DNA of 64,000 nucleotides from Glycine soja (GCF_004193775.1 NC_041008.1:8820731-8884730), one strand, 5' to 3'; counted from the stretch's first letter, positions 34,491 to 46,686 are shown. Notes: generated by a model from the sequence alone, not told the origin. Numbers and translations are program-made.

Positions 34491-36211
34491 ACACAAATTA
34501 ATTTTGTTTTTCATCATTTCTCATAATTTCCACTAATAGAAAAATGACCTATGCCCACAGATACTTTTGCCTACATGCTTAACCTAGTGTAGGTAATGTT
34601 AAACAAGTGGTCTCAGTATCTTAAGAAGGGGGATTGAATTAAGATACAAAACTTTTCCCAACTAAAACTTTAACTTTCTTTTGGATTAACAATGCACCCT
34701 TAATATGAATTATTCAAAGAATAATACAAAATAAACTTCTTTAAAGTAAAAGATAAACTACAATAAATAAAATAAGTTTAAGGAAAGAGAGAATGCAAAC
34801 TCAGTTTTTATATTAGTTCAGCCACGCCCTGTGCCTACGTCCAGTCCCCAAGCAACCCGCTTGAGATTTCCACTATCTTGTAAAAATCATTTTACAAAGT
34901 CTGAACCACACAGGGACACCCTTCTCTTGTGTTCATAAATCCTTACAACTTAAGAGACCCTCGGTCTCTTAAACAGATCTCTTTGAATAAGAAGAAGAAG
35001 AATTTTCTCTCTTTAAGAGAAAGATATTACAATTGAAGATCGATCAAGATTCCTTATTGAATTTGCAAATATTTTGGCCAAGGAATATTTTGAGAGTGAT
35101 AAGACAATTTGGTTTTGAGAGGATAAGACAATGTTGTTCATAAAAGCTCTAAGGAATTTCGTATCCCAAGTCACCTATTTATAGACCTTTGATGGTCATT
35201 CAAAAACTTATTGAACAGTTTTGACTCTTGGAAGTTATTTTCAAAAATTCCTTACTGGTAATCAATTATATAAATGTGATAATCGATTACACAGTTAGTT
35301 TCTAAAGATTTGTGACTCTTCAAACTTGAAATTTGAATTTTTTGTGTCTGGTAATCGATTACACAAATGATGTAATCGATTTCAAGCTTTTAAAATTTAA
35401 ATTCAAATTTCTAAAAGCTGTTACAAACAGTTTAAACTTTTGGTAATCGATTACATACCTTGTGTAATCGATTATAGGCTTTTAAATTCAAATTCAAAAT
35501 TTTCAAATTGTTTTAGAAATCAATTTAGCCACTGGTAATCGATTACATCCTCTAGCAATCAATTTAACCAAAGAGGAAATATCATATTTTTGAAAACATA
35601 ATTGTTCTTAAAAAACTTTTTGTAAAATATTTCCTTTAGCCAAATCTATGCAGCATCAATTAAGGAATTCTTTCTAAGATCCTAACTAAGCACATCATTC
35701 TTCTTGCATTTTTGAATTCTTGACTTGAATCACGCTCGTCTTTGGCATCATCAAAACTTCATATCATATATGCTTCTACAGGTAAAACTTAGGAAAAACT
35801 TTTACCAACAAATATTTATTGTAGGTAAAATCAAAGACTTGTACCTATAGTTGTTTGGTGTAGGAAAAACTCAAAAAAAAAAAATCCAACCTATACAAAT
35901 AGTGAGTGTATGTAAAATCTTAAAGGCCTCACACCTAGGAAAAACCACACAAATTAATTTTGTTTTTCATCATTTCTCATAATTTTCACTTTAAGAAAAA
36001 TGACATATGCCTACATGCTTAACCTAGTGTAGGTAAAACTTTGGAAAAACTTTCACCAACAAATATTTATCGTAGGCAAAATCAAAGACTTGTACCTATA
36101 GTTGTTTGGTGTAGGAAAAACTCAATAAAAAAAAATCCAACCTATACAAAGAGTGAGTGTATGTAAAATCTTAAAGGCCTCACACTTAGAGTCACTTGGT
36201 GTAGGTAAAAT
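34491..36211 (+). repeat. 266-bp tandem duplication across the left CACTA boundary
   Basis: Copy 1 begins ACACAAATTAATTTTGTTTT at 34491 and copy 2 begins with the same string at 35946. Each copy holds about 40 bp of host flank, the CACTA 5' tip (CACTAATAG at 34531, CACTTTAAG at 35986) and the first subterminal repeats. Subtracting the 1189 bp of solo LTR plus one target duplication from the 1455-bp offset leaves a unit of 266 bp. Copy 2 lacks the LTR. Confidence 0.8.
34597..35780 (+). mobile_element. Solo LTR (1184 bp) nested in the CACTA element
   Basis: It begins TGTTAAACAAGTGGTCTCAG and ends ATATGCTTCTACA, the TG...CA form of an LTR. It is flanked by a perfect 5-bp duplication GGTAA (34592-34596 and 35781-35785). 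The LTR has several copies of TGGTAATCGATTACA. There is no second LTR, primer-binding site or internal coding region next to it, so it is a solo LTR left after recombination. The insertion split a GTAGGTAAAAC subterminal repeat of the CACTA element. Confidence 0.88.
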
Positions 36212-37019
36212 TCCAAAAAAAAAAAAAAAGTATACCTACAATCAATTAGTGTAAGTAAAATCATAAAGACTTCTACATACAAATGGCGAGTGTAGGTAAA
36301 ATCTCAAATAGCTTATACCTACAACCACTTGGTGTAGGTAAAACTACTCTTCTTATATAAATAAAATTATTTTTTTTATAAAAATTACTTGTAAATGATT
36401 TTTAATAAAATATTATTTTTATAATAGCAAATTACTTGTAGTAATTATTCTCTAATATTCAATACTAAATATTTTAATTACTTTTTACTTTTTTATGCCA
36501 ATTACTTTTTACTTTGAAGCCTCTTAAAATCAGTGAGGAAAGTGATATTTGGAAAGTTGTAGAAAGCAAGAATGAATGAATATACCTAATAAACAAAACA
36601 GAGTCTTCGGCCAAAAGCCTCTTTCCACTAACAAATAGAGTCCATCTAGTGGTAAGCAAATGACTTTTTGGTTGTCCTAGAGAGACTGAGAATGAGCAAT
36701 CATAATGAGATTTTATTCAGAAATTAGAGATAAAATCTATTGGGTGTGTTTGGAATCTGAAACGTACCACGGTATATGTGGCGGAATGTCCAAACAGTGT
36801 CGTGCAAATCCCTGGCGACGAGTTCTTGAGCAGGAGGTTGCATAGAATAATCCTAGAGTAGATGGAATTAAAAGAATTAAAATAAAGAAAGAGTGAAGTG
36901 GATGGAAACATGTGACAATTGCTAAATATGAACTATTTTTGATAATAAAAATATCTTTAAAAATATTTATTTAGCAGTTATTTTTTGCTTAAATGTTAGG
37001 AATTAATATTTTTTTATTT

Positions 37020-37745
37020 ATGGCTTGCAGATATGGAAAGGAGGGATTAGAAGTGAAAAAGATCCAGAAAACATAAAAAATATGAATAAGGAAGATTTTT
37101 GGCATCAGGCCCAAGTCCACTCCAACAACTATAAAATGAGAGTCAAGCCAAGGAGAAAATAACACCCCGAAGACTCAGAGCTATCTAATGACTACATCCT
37201 AAGCCGGAAGGGGTATCTTAATAAAATCATTCTAGACATAGAGTGATTCCATTATGCCCATACATCAAAGCAAATATCTAGAACTTCATTTATTTTATCT
37301 GTTGAGTCTTTGCAAAGGCACTTGGGAGATAGATAGATAAAATATGTTTGTTATCGTGAGACGTCAGGGGCAAGTATTCCAAATAAGGCAGACTAGGTTC
37401 CAACATTATCACATCCTGAATTTATCTTTCTTTATCTTCATCTTAATCTTTTATTTTTCTTATCTTTTACTTTTCTTATCTTATCTTTTTATCTTCTATT
37501 TTTATCTTTATCATCTTTTAATTTAAATCTTTTATCTTTTCCATCTTCTATTTTTTATCTTTAAATCTTTATCTTATCTCCTATCTTTCTTTATCTGTTA
37601 TTTTAAATTCCTTATCTATTTTTTGTAGATTGGGTTTGTAGCAATCTAAGTACAAACAAAGTCTCCATGGATTCGATACTTAGACTTTCGAGTATTTTAC
37701 TACTTGTGACAAATTTGGTGCACTTGCCAACGAGTTAACAACACA
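37020..37745 (+). mobile_element. LTR-like segment inside the CACTA element
   Basis: The segment includes a (TTTATC)n-like pyrimidine stretch (37424-37625). It ends in a phrase (TGGATTCGATACTTAGACTT ... TTTGGTGCACTTGCCAACGA GTTAACA) that resembles the 3' part of LTRs in legume retroelements. The TG start and target duplication could not be fixed, so the limits are approximate. Confidence 0.4.
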
Positions 37746-38541
37746 ATGAGGGATGGAGAAACCACTGCCAGTGCTTGTATCGTTGGCGGTGAGTTGCTGG
37801 TGTTTTTATACCTTGTTGCTGGTGTTGATGATGTGTGAACGAAGATGATGTATGCCTTCAAAAATACTATTCAGTCCATTTTTAACTTCCTATAAGGTGT
37901 TTGTGAAAATGCTACAATGAGGAGGAAACTTCTAATAACTTTCTCAGTAAGACATCTTCCTTTATTTTCAACTCTATTGTTAATTACAAGTTTAATTAGT
38001 GATTATTACCGATATGTATCTTTAATCTATATCATAAAATTGAGAGAATTAGGTGTTGGTTCAACTTGGAGATATACTAAATTAAGGTTAAGATGAAATT
38101 GTTGTCTTGTCCTTGTTGCAATCATTGGATAAACAGGCAAAAACTTCTACAATTGTTATCTTGTTGGTTATGATAATGCATTCGTCTACATTGGTTCAAG
38201 TTATGGAGATTCATAGGTGGGGTAATGAATTGGAAAATTGATTTATAAATTTTCATTTTGTGAGATCATAACATGAAAGTGAATTATTTCCATATTTTTA
38301 TCTCCCCAAGTTACTAGTTTTGAACTAGTATGGAGGCTTTGACTTATTTCATTATTATAATATGAAATGGAATTTGTAGCTTATGTTGGGTTGATTGCTT
38401 ATTAATTGTATTGAGAACTACATATGTATTGCTAGAGGAAAATAAACCAACCAAAATAAGTTGAGAAATTTGTATTTTTTAGCATTGTTTTAGTCAAAGC
38501 TTTTGACATACTGCTTCCTTTGTCCATTTTAAAACATGTAG

Positions 38542-38664
38542 GGAAGAATTTTTGTTTTTGTTGTTGAAGATGGAAAACTGCAGCTAATTGCCAAAAAAGA
38601 GACAAAAGGAGTTGTTTATTGCTTGAATGCATTTAATGGTAAATTGCTTGCTGCTATTAATAAA
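38542..38664 (+). pseudogene. DDB1: DDB1 exon fragment captured by the CACTA element
   Basis: An exon-like frame starts after an acceptor (CATGTAG|GGAAGA) and encodes [20 protein letters not shown] then [20 protein letters not shown]. This is a close match to the conserved beta-propeller segment of UV-damaged DNA-binding protein 1, the adaptor of CUL4 ubiquitin ligases. After AAIN the match to QKIQLYKW fails, apparently through a small deletion. The frame then runs into non-homologous codons and a TAA at 38698. No neighbouring DDB1 exons were recognised. It lies well inside the 34531-39830 element, so transposon capture is the simplest explanation. Confidence 0.8.
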
Positions 38665-38980
38665 AAATTCAGATTATGGCTATTTCGATTTTATAATTAA
38701 TTAATTTACATTGATGACCATGAGTGGGGAGTTGGGATCCATGGATATGTCGTTTTGATCAAACCTACTTGAATTTTCTTCTCAACTAGCATAGGTGCCA
38801 TTTGTGAAGTATAAATTGCTTTTGATAAGTTTAATAAGGAATACTTACTTGTACTATACAACATGACAACAATAAGATGTTTGGTTTGACTTCACTAGAG
38901 TATTGAGTTGCTTCCAGTGAGAGTGAATCTAAACACACTACAAGTATAATTGAACATTGCTACTATCTATTTGTAAAGGT

Positions 38981-39127
38981 GATGACATATGTGATGGTGA
39001 CTGTAGTGGTGGCTGCATTGCAATCTGGTGTGCTTGGAAGGACAGGGCAAGCAAAATTTCAGTGGATGAAGATGTGCAACATGTATGGGAAATTTTGCAA
39101 CCAAATGGGAGAAGGGATAACAAGTGA
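38981..39127 (+). other. Coding-like cysteine-rich segment, possibly a second captured exon
   Basis: After an acceptor-like TTTGTAAAG|GT the frame reads DDICDGDCSGGCIAIWCAWK then DRASKISVDEDVQHVWEILQ and PNGRRDNK with a TGA at 39125. Composition and codon use look protein-coding, unlike the flanks. I cannot name the family. Its position 300 bp from the DDB1 fragment in the same CACTA element suggests further gene capture. Confidence 0.35.
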
Positions 39128-40329
39128 TTTTGTGATTAGCCTTAGTGTTGTGGTCATCTCATTTAGAGAGAGGAGTTTAATTAGTTCATGTTTGTCAATT
39201 TTCAATGTTTACTCCAATGTTTCAAAACTACTAGAACTTTTTTTTTAAGTAAGACAATTACTTTGTTGCATAAATTAGTTCCTTGAACTTATAAAAAACT
39301 TAGACAATTAACTTAGATACAATTGATATTCATTTTATCTAGATAACAGAATAATAATATTAATAATAATTTGGAAACATGAATCATCTCAATAGATAAC
39401 GAGCAATGTGAGTTTTTTATTATGTGAATTTTACCTACAATTAAAGCCTATAAGTATAAGTAAATGGTTTGTATCTACCGTCTTTCAAATGGTATGCATA
39501 GGTTAATGACTTTTACCTACAGTTGGAGGTTGTAGATATAAGTTAATGTTTTTACCTACGATTAGAGGTTGTAGATATAAGTTAATGACTTTTACCTACA
39601 CACATTGTCAATTGTAGGAACCATATATAGTGACAATCAAATGTAATTATAAGTGAAAGTAAATCCGTAGGTAAAATATCAACTGATAGACTATAATTCA
39701 TCATTGTACGTCCCCTCAAATGTTGACGGCCAAAATGTCCGTAGGACAAAGTTCTTATTATATTTACCTACACATTTTTACATCTAGTGATGATTTTCGT
39801 CGGTAGGCATAGGTCATTTTTGTTGTAGCATTCACAGTTAACACACATGCAAACAAGGATCATTAAGGACTTTATTGACTTGTAATGTGACTGGGCTAAC
39901 AAACAACATTGATTTTTCATGAAATTCAAATTATCTAAAGAATTTGAGAGCAAAGATAGATATAAAGTCAACTTGAACTCAATAATCAATCAACAAGGTG
40001 TGTTCTAAGTTTTCGTAGCAATCCAACCACTTATTTATTTTCACCCAAGTTCTAAAATTCAAAGTAACTTTGTTTTCAAATATATTTCACAGACCCATAT
40101 CATGACGACAACATTTGAAATCCAACATCTTTGTCTTCCTCGCTTGGCCAAAATAGAAGCTTTCTCTTCCTCCCTTAGCTAGAAGCTTTCACATCCTCGT
40201 ATCTTCTCATTGTACTTCTATTTGGTGTATGTACAACACTCTTGCTGCATATTTTCTCGTTCTTTTATGCAGGTGTGACTGATACATCTTTTCTTTTCCT
40301 ATAACTTCTTTCTATTTTTGGTTGTTTGA

Positions 40330-40505
40330 ATAACCGGTTAAACCCGGTGAACCACCCGTCCTCATCGATTTACCCGGTTTAATTCTTGTTTTACTGGTTT
40401 TAGTCTGATTTTCTGGGAGGGTGGTTCAATGTTGCTTTTGGACTGGATGTCTGGTTCCCGATTGGACCAGTTGAACCGGTCGATCCGATCCTGTTTTGAA
40501 AACCT
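40330..40505. repeat. Dispersed CCGGTT-rich repeat, second copy
   Basis: ACCGGTTAAACCCGGTGAAC, GGTTTAATTCTTG and GGACCAGTTGAACCGGTCGA occur in a 175-bp block. It shares the motif vocabulary of 3985-4375. Confidence 0.5.
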
Positions 40506-40666
40506 TGATTAAAATAGAACTAATGGGTCTGTGAAGCGTAAATATCCATATTAATGTATGATGTGTGGTGTAGGTAGGGGAAGCCAAACATGTCGTGATT
40601 CCAAGTATTAAAGATTAAATCAGTTTATTGTTTTTCAAAATTATAATAATTAGTCATGATCTATTA

Positions 40667-40985
40667 TTAATGTCTGGATATATTTATTGCACTTTTTACA
40701 TTTTCGGAAACTAAATTTTGTATTTTCATCTTTCAGGGACGCATTTGTCAGTGGAGTGGGAAGACAAAAAGTAAAAAAAATAAAATATTATATGATAAAT
40801 ATGTTCTTATGCTGACAATTAGAAATGGTCACATTGACAATCATTTTAATGAAAAATTCATCCTTCTGTGTCATGTAGGTTATTTTATTAAGAGTGACGG
40901 ATGAAAGTTAATGGCTGGATATATTTGTTGTACTTTTTACATTTTTGGAGACTAAATTTTGTATTTTCATCTTTCAGGGATGCAT
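40667..40985 (+). repeat. Direct duplication of about 75 bp
   Basis: TGGATATATTTATTGCACTT ... ACTAAATTTTGTATTTTCAT ... CTTTCAGGGACGCATTTGT (about 40675-40751) recurs as TGGATATATTTGTTGTACTT ... CTTTCAGGGATGCATTTAT (about 40915-40990). It is non-coding. Confidence 0.7.
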
Positions 40986-41124
40986 TTATTAACAAATTAC
41001 ACATTTAAGGATAAAAGTTATTATTTATCTTTTTTTATTACTTTCTTCTTCTCTGTTTCTTTCTCTCTCCATCCGACTCACAGTCAACTACAATTCTACA
41101 CCGCACCACCACCATCAAGAGCTA

Positions 41125-41286
41125 ATGGCGGCGGTAGAACCACCGGCAACTTTGAAGGAACCCAACAATGGAGACATTGAAGGAAGTCAACGAACGTTGC
41201 TAAGACGAAACAACTTTTCAAAATTGGGAAAAATTGCAAGCTACAATCCATTTCTCAGATCTAGGAAAAAAATGCAACTATCTTAA
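41125..41286 (+). CDS. Small hypothetical ORF (53 aa)
   Basis: ATG at 41125 opens MAAVEPPATLKEPNNGDIEG then SQRTLLRRNNFSKLGKIASY and NPFLRSRKKMQLS with a TAA at 41284. A pyrimidine-rich leader (TCTTCTCTGTTTCTTTCTCT) precedes it, as in many plant 5' UTRs, and the block is GC-richer than its surroundings. No family is recognised. It could be a captured fragment or chance. Confidence 0.2.
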   Translation: MAAVEPPATLKEPNNGDIEGSQRTLLRRNNFSKLGKIASYNPFLRSRKKMQLS

Positions 41287-41289
41287 ACC

Positions 41290-43139
41290 ACCACCAAATT
41301 TGATGCTACGATTGAAAGGAAGGAGATAGAGAACGTGAAGAAATGGGTGGCATCTTTGGTGGCAATGCGGCATGCATACGGTGGCTTGCACACACAGTGA
41401 AAGGAGCTGGTAACGATTACTTTTCTTCTCAGGGTTGTAACTTGGAGCTTGTGTTTTTATTCTCTTTTATTCTTTAGTTTATTTTTTGAAATAAAACTTC
41501 ATTCTGTGATAGTTATGATGGTTCGTGGTTTGTGGGTTTGATTTATGGTGTGTGTGATGATGATGGGTTGCGCACAAAGCTTGGTGGTGTGGGTCTCTTT
41601 TGACAAAGATGAAGGTGTTAGAAGATTAAAATAAAATAAAATAAATAAATAAGAAGAAGATCTTAAATTAAATAACAAAACAACTCTAGCAAAATAACTT
41701 CAGAATATGATAGAACATGATGAATCAGTAATGCAAGTTTGTTGATGTGTTTTTGCTAGATGAAGAGAAAAATATATATAGGCATAAACCCCTTATGTAA
41801 TAATAAAAAATCTTAAAATAAAATTAAGTTGAAAACCAACGTACATGACAAAACAAACATAAATTATATTGACCCATAAAAATAAAATCTTAAAAAGATA
41901 TAAAATCTAATTTTAAGTAATAAATTTTAAAATAAATATTTTATTTTATAAAAATAAAATTAATATAAGTAATATATTTTTATAAATTTTAAATTATAAA
42001 ACAAATATTTTCAAATTGTAGTTGGAGAAAGTGGTAGAAAAAACAGAAGTGGTACAACGTAAAAGACAAAAAAGAAGAAAAAAGAGAAAAAATCTAGTGT
42101 GGACAGTTCTACGGAAATTCCACATATATCTCAAGATCTAACGGTATAATTTCCACACTCACGATACAGTCCATTCAGAAACTGGTGTTCGCACCGTGCA
42201 TACCCATTTGGGGTATCCCACGCAAGAAGCCGTCATACTCTGTGATATTGTTTTTGTTAAACATAGCACAACTGATGTTTTTGTTAGCTTTTGGGTGGGA
42301 GAATCATGTTTCCGTGAAAAGGATATATAATAATAAAAGAAATTTTAAAGCACGTGAGAGGTGTAAATGGTAAAAGGCAAGGTAAGAATAGTGTGCGCAT
42401 AAACGGGTCGAGTTTCAGAGTAAACAAAAAATTAACATTCTGAAAAAGAAATGTAAAGAAGATAACTATAAAAAAAATTAACAAAAAATTTTAAGTTATG
42501 ATTTTTTTTCAGTTTCTTTTTGTGAATTGTTATTTATTATATGAATTCTGAAGTTTTCATTTGGGGATTAATTGAGTATGAAATAAAAACCTCAAATACC
42601 TTATGGTTACACACACAGAAAAAAAATGAACATATCTAAAAAAAAAATTGTGATTTTTTATAAGAAATTAATTGTGATCTATCAAATAAAAAGAATGAGA
42701 AAACGAAAAAAGATTTTTTCTATTTTTTTATTTATCTTTTTACACAATGCATTAAAATTAAACTATAGTATTTCCTTTACAGGATCGCATAATTTCATGA
42801 ATTAACTTATTTATACAAAAAATTAAATCATTACTCGATGCTTTTTTTTTTTTTTTTTTATCGTGGAGGCATTACTCGATGCTATTAGCTAGAAACTAAT
42901 CTGTTTCATTACGTACCGAAAGGAAAATAATTTGTTTTCCCAAACTTGGAATATGCGTTCCATATCTATATATATCTCAACCTCATACTTAAAGCCATAC
43001 AGAATTTGGTGCCAATTCATTTACAACAGAATATACACACATATTAAAGCATTAAAGTAAAGTTTAATTGCGGACAGACTTTAATGCATGTTTCATAACA
43101 ATTGCTTTTATTCAGCAACATAAAACGCCCATTTTTTAC
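41290..43139. other. Intergenic DNA upstream of the GT14 gene
   Basis: AT-rich, with several A and T runs and no recognisable coding sequence. The plus-strand frame at 42185-42373 and the minus-strand frame at 42284-42484 have no motif support. Confidence 0.5.
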
Positions 43140-43376
43140 TAGTATTTTAATGTTCTATTGGGTGCATACAGTTCATAACCATTCATAAACTGTAAAAGAA
43201 TACAACTTTTAAGATTATTAGTATTTTAATGTTCTATTGCGTGTATACAGTTCATAACCATTCATAAACTGTAAAAGAATACAACTTCTTAGATTATTAG
43301 TATTTTAATTTTCTATTGCGTATACACAGTTCATAACCATTCATAAACTGTAAAAGAATACAACCTTTTAGCCTCA
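43140..43376 (+). repeat. Three tandem copies of a 79-bp unit in the GT14 promoter
   Basis: Copies start at 43140, 43219 and 43298 with TAGTATTTTAATGTTCTATT. They continue through CAGTTCATAACCATTCATAA and CTGTAAAAGAATACAAC. Differences are few (for example GGTGCATACA, GTGTATACA and GTATACACA). The array ends a few bases before a TATA-like ATATAAAC at 43381. Confidence 0.92.
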
Positions 43377-43380
43377 GCTC

Positions 43381-43388
43381 ATATAAAC
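43381..43388 (+). promoter_or_regulatory. Candidate TATA box of the GT14 gene
   Basis: ATATAAAC lies directly after the 79-bp repeats and about 200 bp before the coding frame. A (CT)n tract at about 43463-43481 would then be in the 5' UTR. Position and sequence are suggestive only. Confidence 0.4.
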
Positions 43389-43577
43389 TACAGAATATGA
43401 ATATAGGTATTGTTTTTGGATCAATTTAAGTATCTCTTTGAGTCTAGAATCAAGCATCACGGTTTCTCTCTCTCTCTCTCTCACTGTACAAAAACTCAAT
43501 ACACATTAATAGAGACTTAATTAAGTACTACAAGCCAATCAGCAACAACAGCAACTCTTCAAATCTTTGCCTTCATC

Positions 43578-45809
43578 TTGAAGAATAATAATAAGGAGCA
43601 ACAAGGCAAAGGTGCAGCCTCATATCTGAAACTCTTCAATGCTCAACTCGACCTTCTCAATTTCTTCTCTCATGGTCTAGTTTTTGGCATTGGTTTACTC
43701 ATTGGTATCACACTCACTTTCTTTCTCAAGAACTTATCCTTCGTCAACTTTCAAATCCAACAATTCTCCCTCTCATCCAATAGCCTCATGAAACCACCAC
43801 CTTCTTTGTCCCCCTCTCCTCCATACTCCTTCAACATCTCATTATTAACATCAAATAACCAAACAAAAAATAAATTTCAGTACTTCGAGGGATTAGTCTC
43901 TAACTCTCGGTTAAGAAACGACCAAACCAAACCTTCTTCTTCCAATTCGTCCTCGATCAACAAAAAAAGGGTTATGAACTTCACCAGAGTAGGGTTGAGG
44001 GAATTCTTGAAGCCCCCCATGGCCATGCATGATATGAGTGATGAAGAGTTGTTGTGGAGAGCCTCCATGGTTCCTATGGTTCATAAACTCCCATTCAAAC
44101 AAACCCCTAAGATTGCATTTATGTTTTTGACAAAAGGTCCTGTGCTATTGGCTCCTCTATGGCAGAGATTCTTCAAAGGAAATGAAGGGCTGTATTCTAT
44201 CTACGTCCATTCCTATCCTTCTTTCAATGAAACAGTGCCTGAAAGCTCTGTGTTTCATGGCCGCAATATCCCCAGCCAGGTAAGTTCACACAAACCTTTT
44301 TGTCACTTTAACAGATGAAAAACTATATTATACTTTTTTTTCACGGTCTCTTCAGATTTCCAATAAATAAAATGAAAAAGAACTGATAAAGCGGAAGATT
44401 TTATTGATGTTATGTAAATTAAGATTTAAGAGTATTTAATGTATTTTTTTAATAATTTCCGGTAACAAAAAGAGTATTTAAGAATTTTTTAGTAGTTGTA
44501 TCAAATTTTAATTTATTGGGTGATTACTTTAAAAATAACCAAAGAAGATTTCTTCATCAGTGTTTAAGAATGGCATAAAATTTTATAGGGTGATTACTTT
44601 AAAAATGAGTAAAGAAGATTTTTTTCATCAATGTTTTAAGGTTGGCAAGGACTTTCCCTTTATATTTCATTTCATTATGGTATAAATCGCATTTCCAGTG
44701 TTTTCTTTTGCCAGCTATATTAGAGTTTTAAAAATAAATAATAAATTAATTTCCCCATCCTTAATTAAAGGGTTCCTAAATCACATTTACAGTCCGTGCG
44801 AGTGCGAGAACTATTAAGTCTATAACTGATTTTGCCCTCAAAGCAGAACATATATATATATATATATATATACTTTGATTGTTCCCTTTGTTAGTTAAGA
44901 TGGACTTAATTACTTGCTCATTACGTAGGAACAATTCTTTAATTCTTTAGTTGACATTATTGTACTTTTTTTTAATTGCTCCGTGTTTCTTGACATTAAT
45001 GGTTATCACAACGGTTTTCCTAGCTAGAGTTCATGTGTTGTTATATGAGAAGACAATGCCACTACTATCTTGGATTTAATTAGTAGTTGTAAAGACTTTT
45101 CTCATTCTATTTTAAAGTTTCAACGTCTAAAAAATAATTCAGTATCGGTATTTCTCCACATGCACAATTGTATTACTACTATCTTGGCAATATTGTTGGT
45201 AGGCAACAATATTTAAGGGTATACTTCTAGTGCACTTGTTTTCTTAAGGAATCTAAGCATATCCTGCTATAAAATATTAGCAGTACTATATTTTGCTTCG
45301 CATTCCTAATTAACACATACATATATTTTAGGAAAATTACTTGTGCAACACCTTTCTGCATGAACATTGAACCTGAACCAGTAGACACTTTGTTATGTAT
45401 AATTAAGTTTCTAGCTATCATTGAAATTAAGTCGCACGCATTATTAATTATGAATTTTTTGGAATAACCTCGGTAACCTTATTCTGGGGTTATCTTCATG
45501 TCAACACATGAGGATTGCTTGTAAGAAGAGTTTTGAGGAGATCGAGGACAAATAATCAGACCCCAGCTAAAAAGGCTGCAAAAGATTACTTTCCGTACCT
45601 TTAAATAAGATCTTTTGATGTCATATATATTTTGTTCTTTTTTTAGTGAAATTATTTTTTCAAATGAACTTGCAATATTTTAGTTAATATTCTTTAACAA
45701 TTCCAGTTTCTTTCTGGTTAACTGGTTATCCATTTGTCCCCTTTTTAATTTGGGCCAAATAAAAGTATTTTGTTTGTTTGTTTGTTTTTTTAATTTATTA
45801 TTTTGCAGT

Positions 45810-45841
<32 letters not shown>

Positions 45842-46650
45842 CACAAGTTGTAGTATTGATCAATAAACCAGAAGCTAGTAAATTTCTAAAACTGAACTAT
45901 TGGGCTCACTATATCTTTTGAATGTCCATTTTTTCGGCTTCTTTTTAGATTGCTCGTGCACTTACTATTTTTTTTTATGTACCCAACAAATCTTTGTAAA
46001 TTTTAAAAGTATTCCTGCTAAATATACGGATTGTAAATTCATATTTCTAATTTTTTTTAAAATAATTTTTTTTATTTTTTTTAAATAAATTTAATTATGG
46101 TTTTTTATAATTATTACATTAATAGATTTTTTATTTTGACTTTATTATAATTAATTTTGATCTGTATTTTTTTATATATATTAATTTTAAATAAAAATTA
46201 TAAGTTTAGTAAAAATTTATATATGTTAAAAAATTAATTATTAGATTAAAATTAATTATCATAAAATTTACGATATAAACTTATGTACATTTAATATATA
46301 TTAAAATTTTTAATTTTATATATAAAATATTAATTATTTTATAATATAATTAATAATTTAGTGGTGGTAGAATGTCGTCAATGCAAAAGATTAAAAACAA
46401 ACAAAAGATTTAGTGATTTTTTTGTCTTTTTGGCCTTTCAATGCAAACTGGTCGTACTTTTCTTTGCTTCAACTCCTTTTCCACTGCCAAGAGAATTCTA
46501 TTCTTCTCAATTTCCAATGCTTATGATTTTTTAACTCATCAAACTTTTCATAATTCCTTTCTTCACGTACTTTGTCCCCGGCATGCAAAAACGAATATAA
46601 AGACAAAATAAATTAATATATCTTTTGCTATTTCATTTATCTTTAGATAG

Positions 46651-46686
<36 letters not shown>

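Larger units (their letters stand above)
34531..39830 (+). mobile_element. Non-autonomous CACTA element (5.3 kb) carrying a DDB1 fragment
   Basis: The 5' end is CACTAATAGAAAAATGACCT then ATGCC. The 3' end, as its complement, is TGCTACAACAAAAATGACCT then ATGCC, sharing 16 identical bases (AAAAATGACCTATGCC). The outermost bases of the 3' end have mutated (TAGCA for TAGTG). TTC at 34528-34530 and 39831-39833 is the expected 3-bp target duplication. Subterminal repeats of the type GTAGGTAAAA fill about 34590-36350; TTTTACCTAC, the reverse orientation, fills about 39430-39780. No transposase frame is present. The interior holds a solo LTR, an LTR-like segment and gene fragments. Confidence 0.8.

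Noticed and set aside
39785..39789. TAGTG at 39785-39789 as the 3' end of the 5.3-kb CACTA element
   Set aside because: The terminal repeat match (GGCATAGGTCATTTTT) extends further right, and the TTC target duplication fits an end at 39830.
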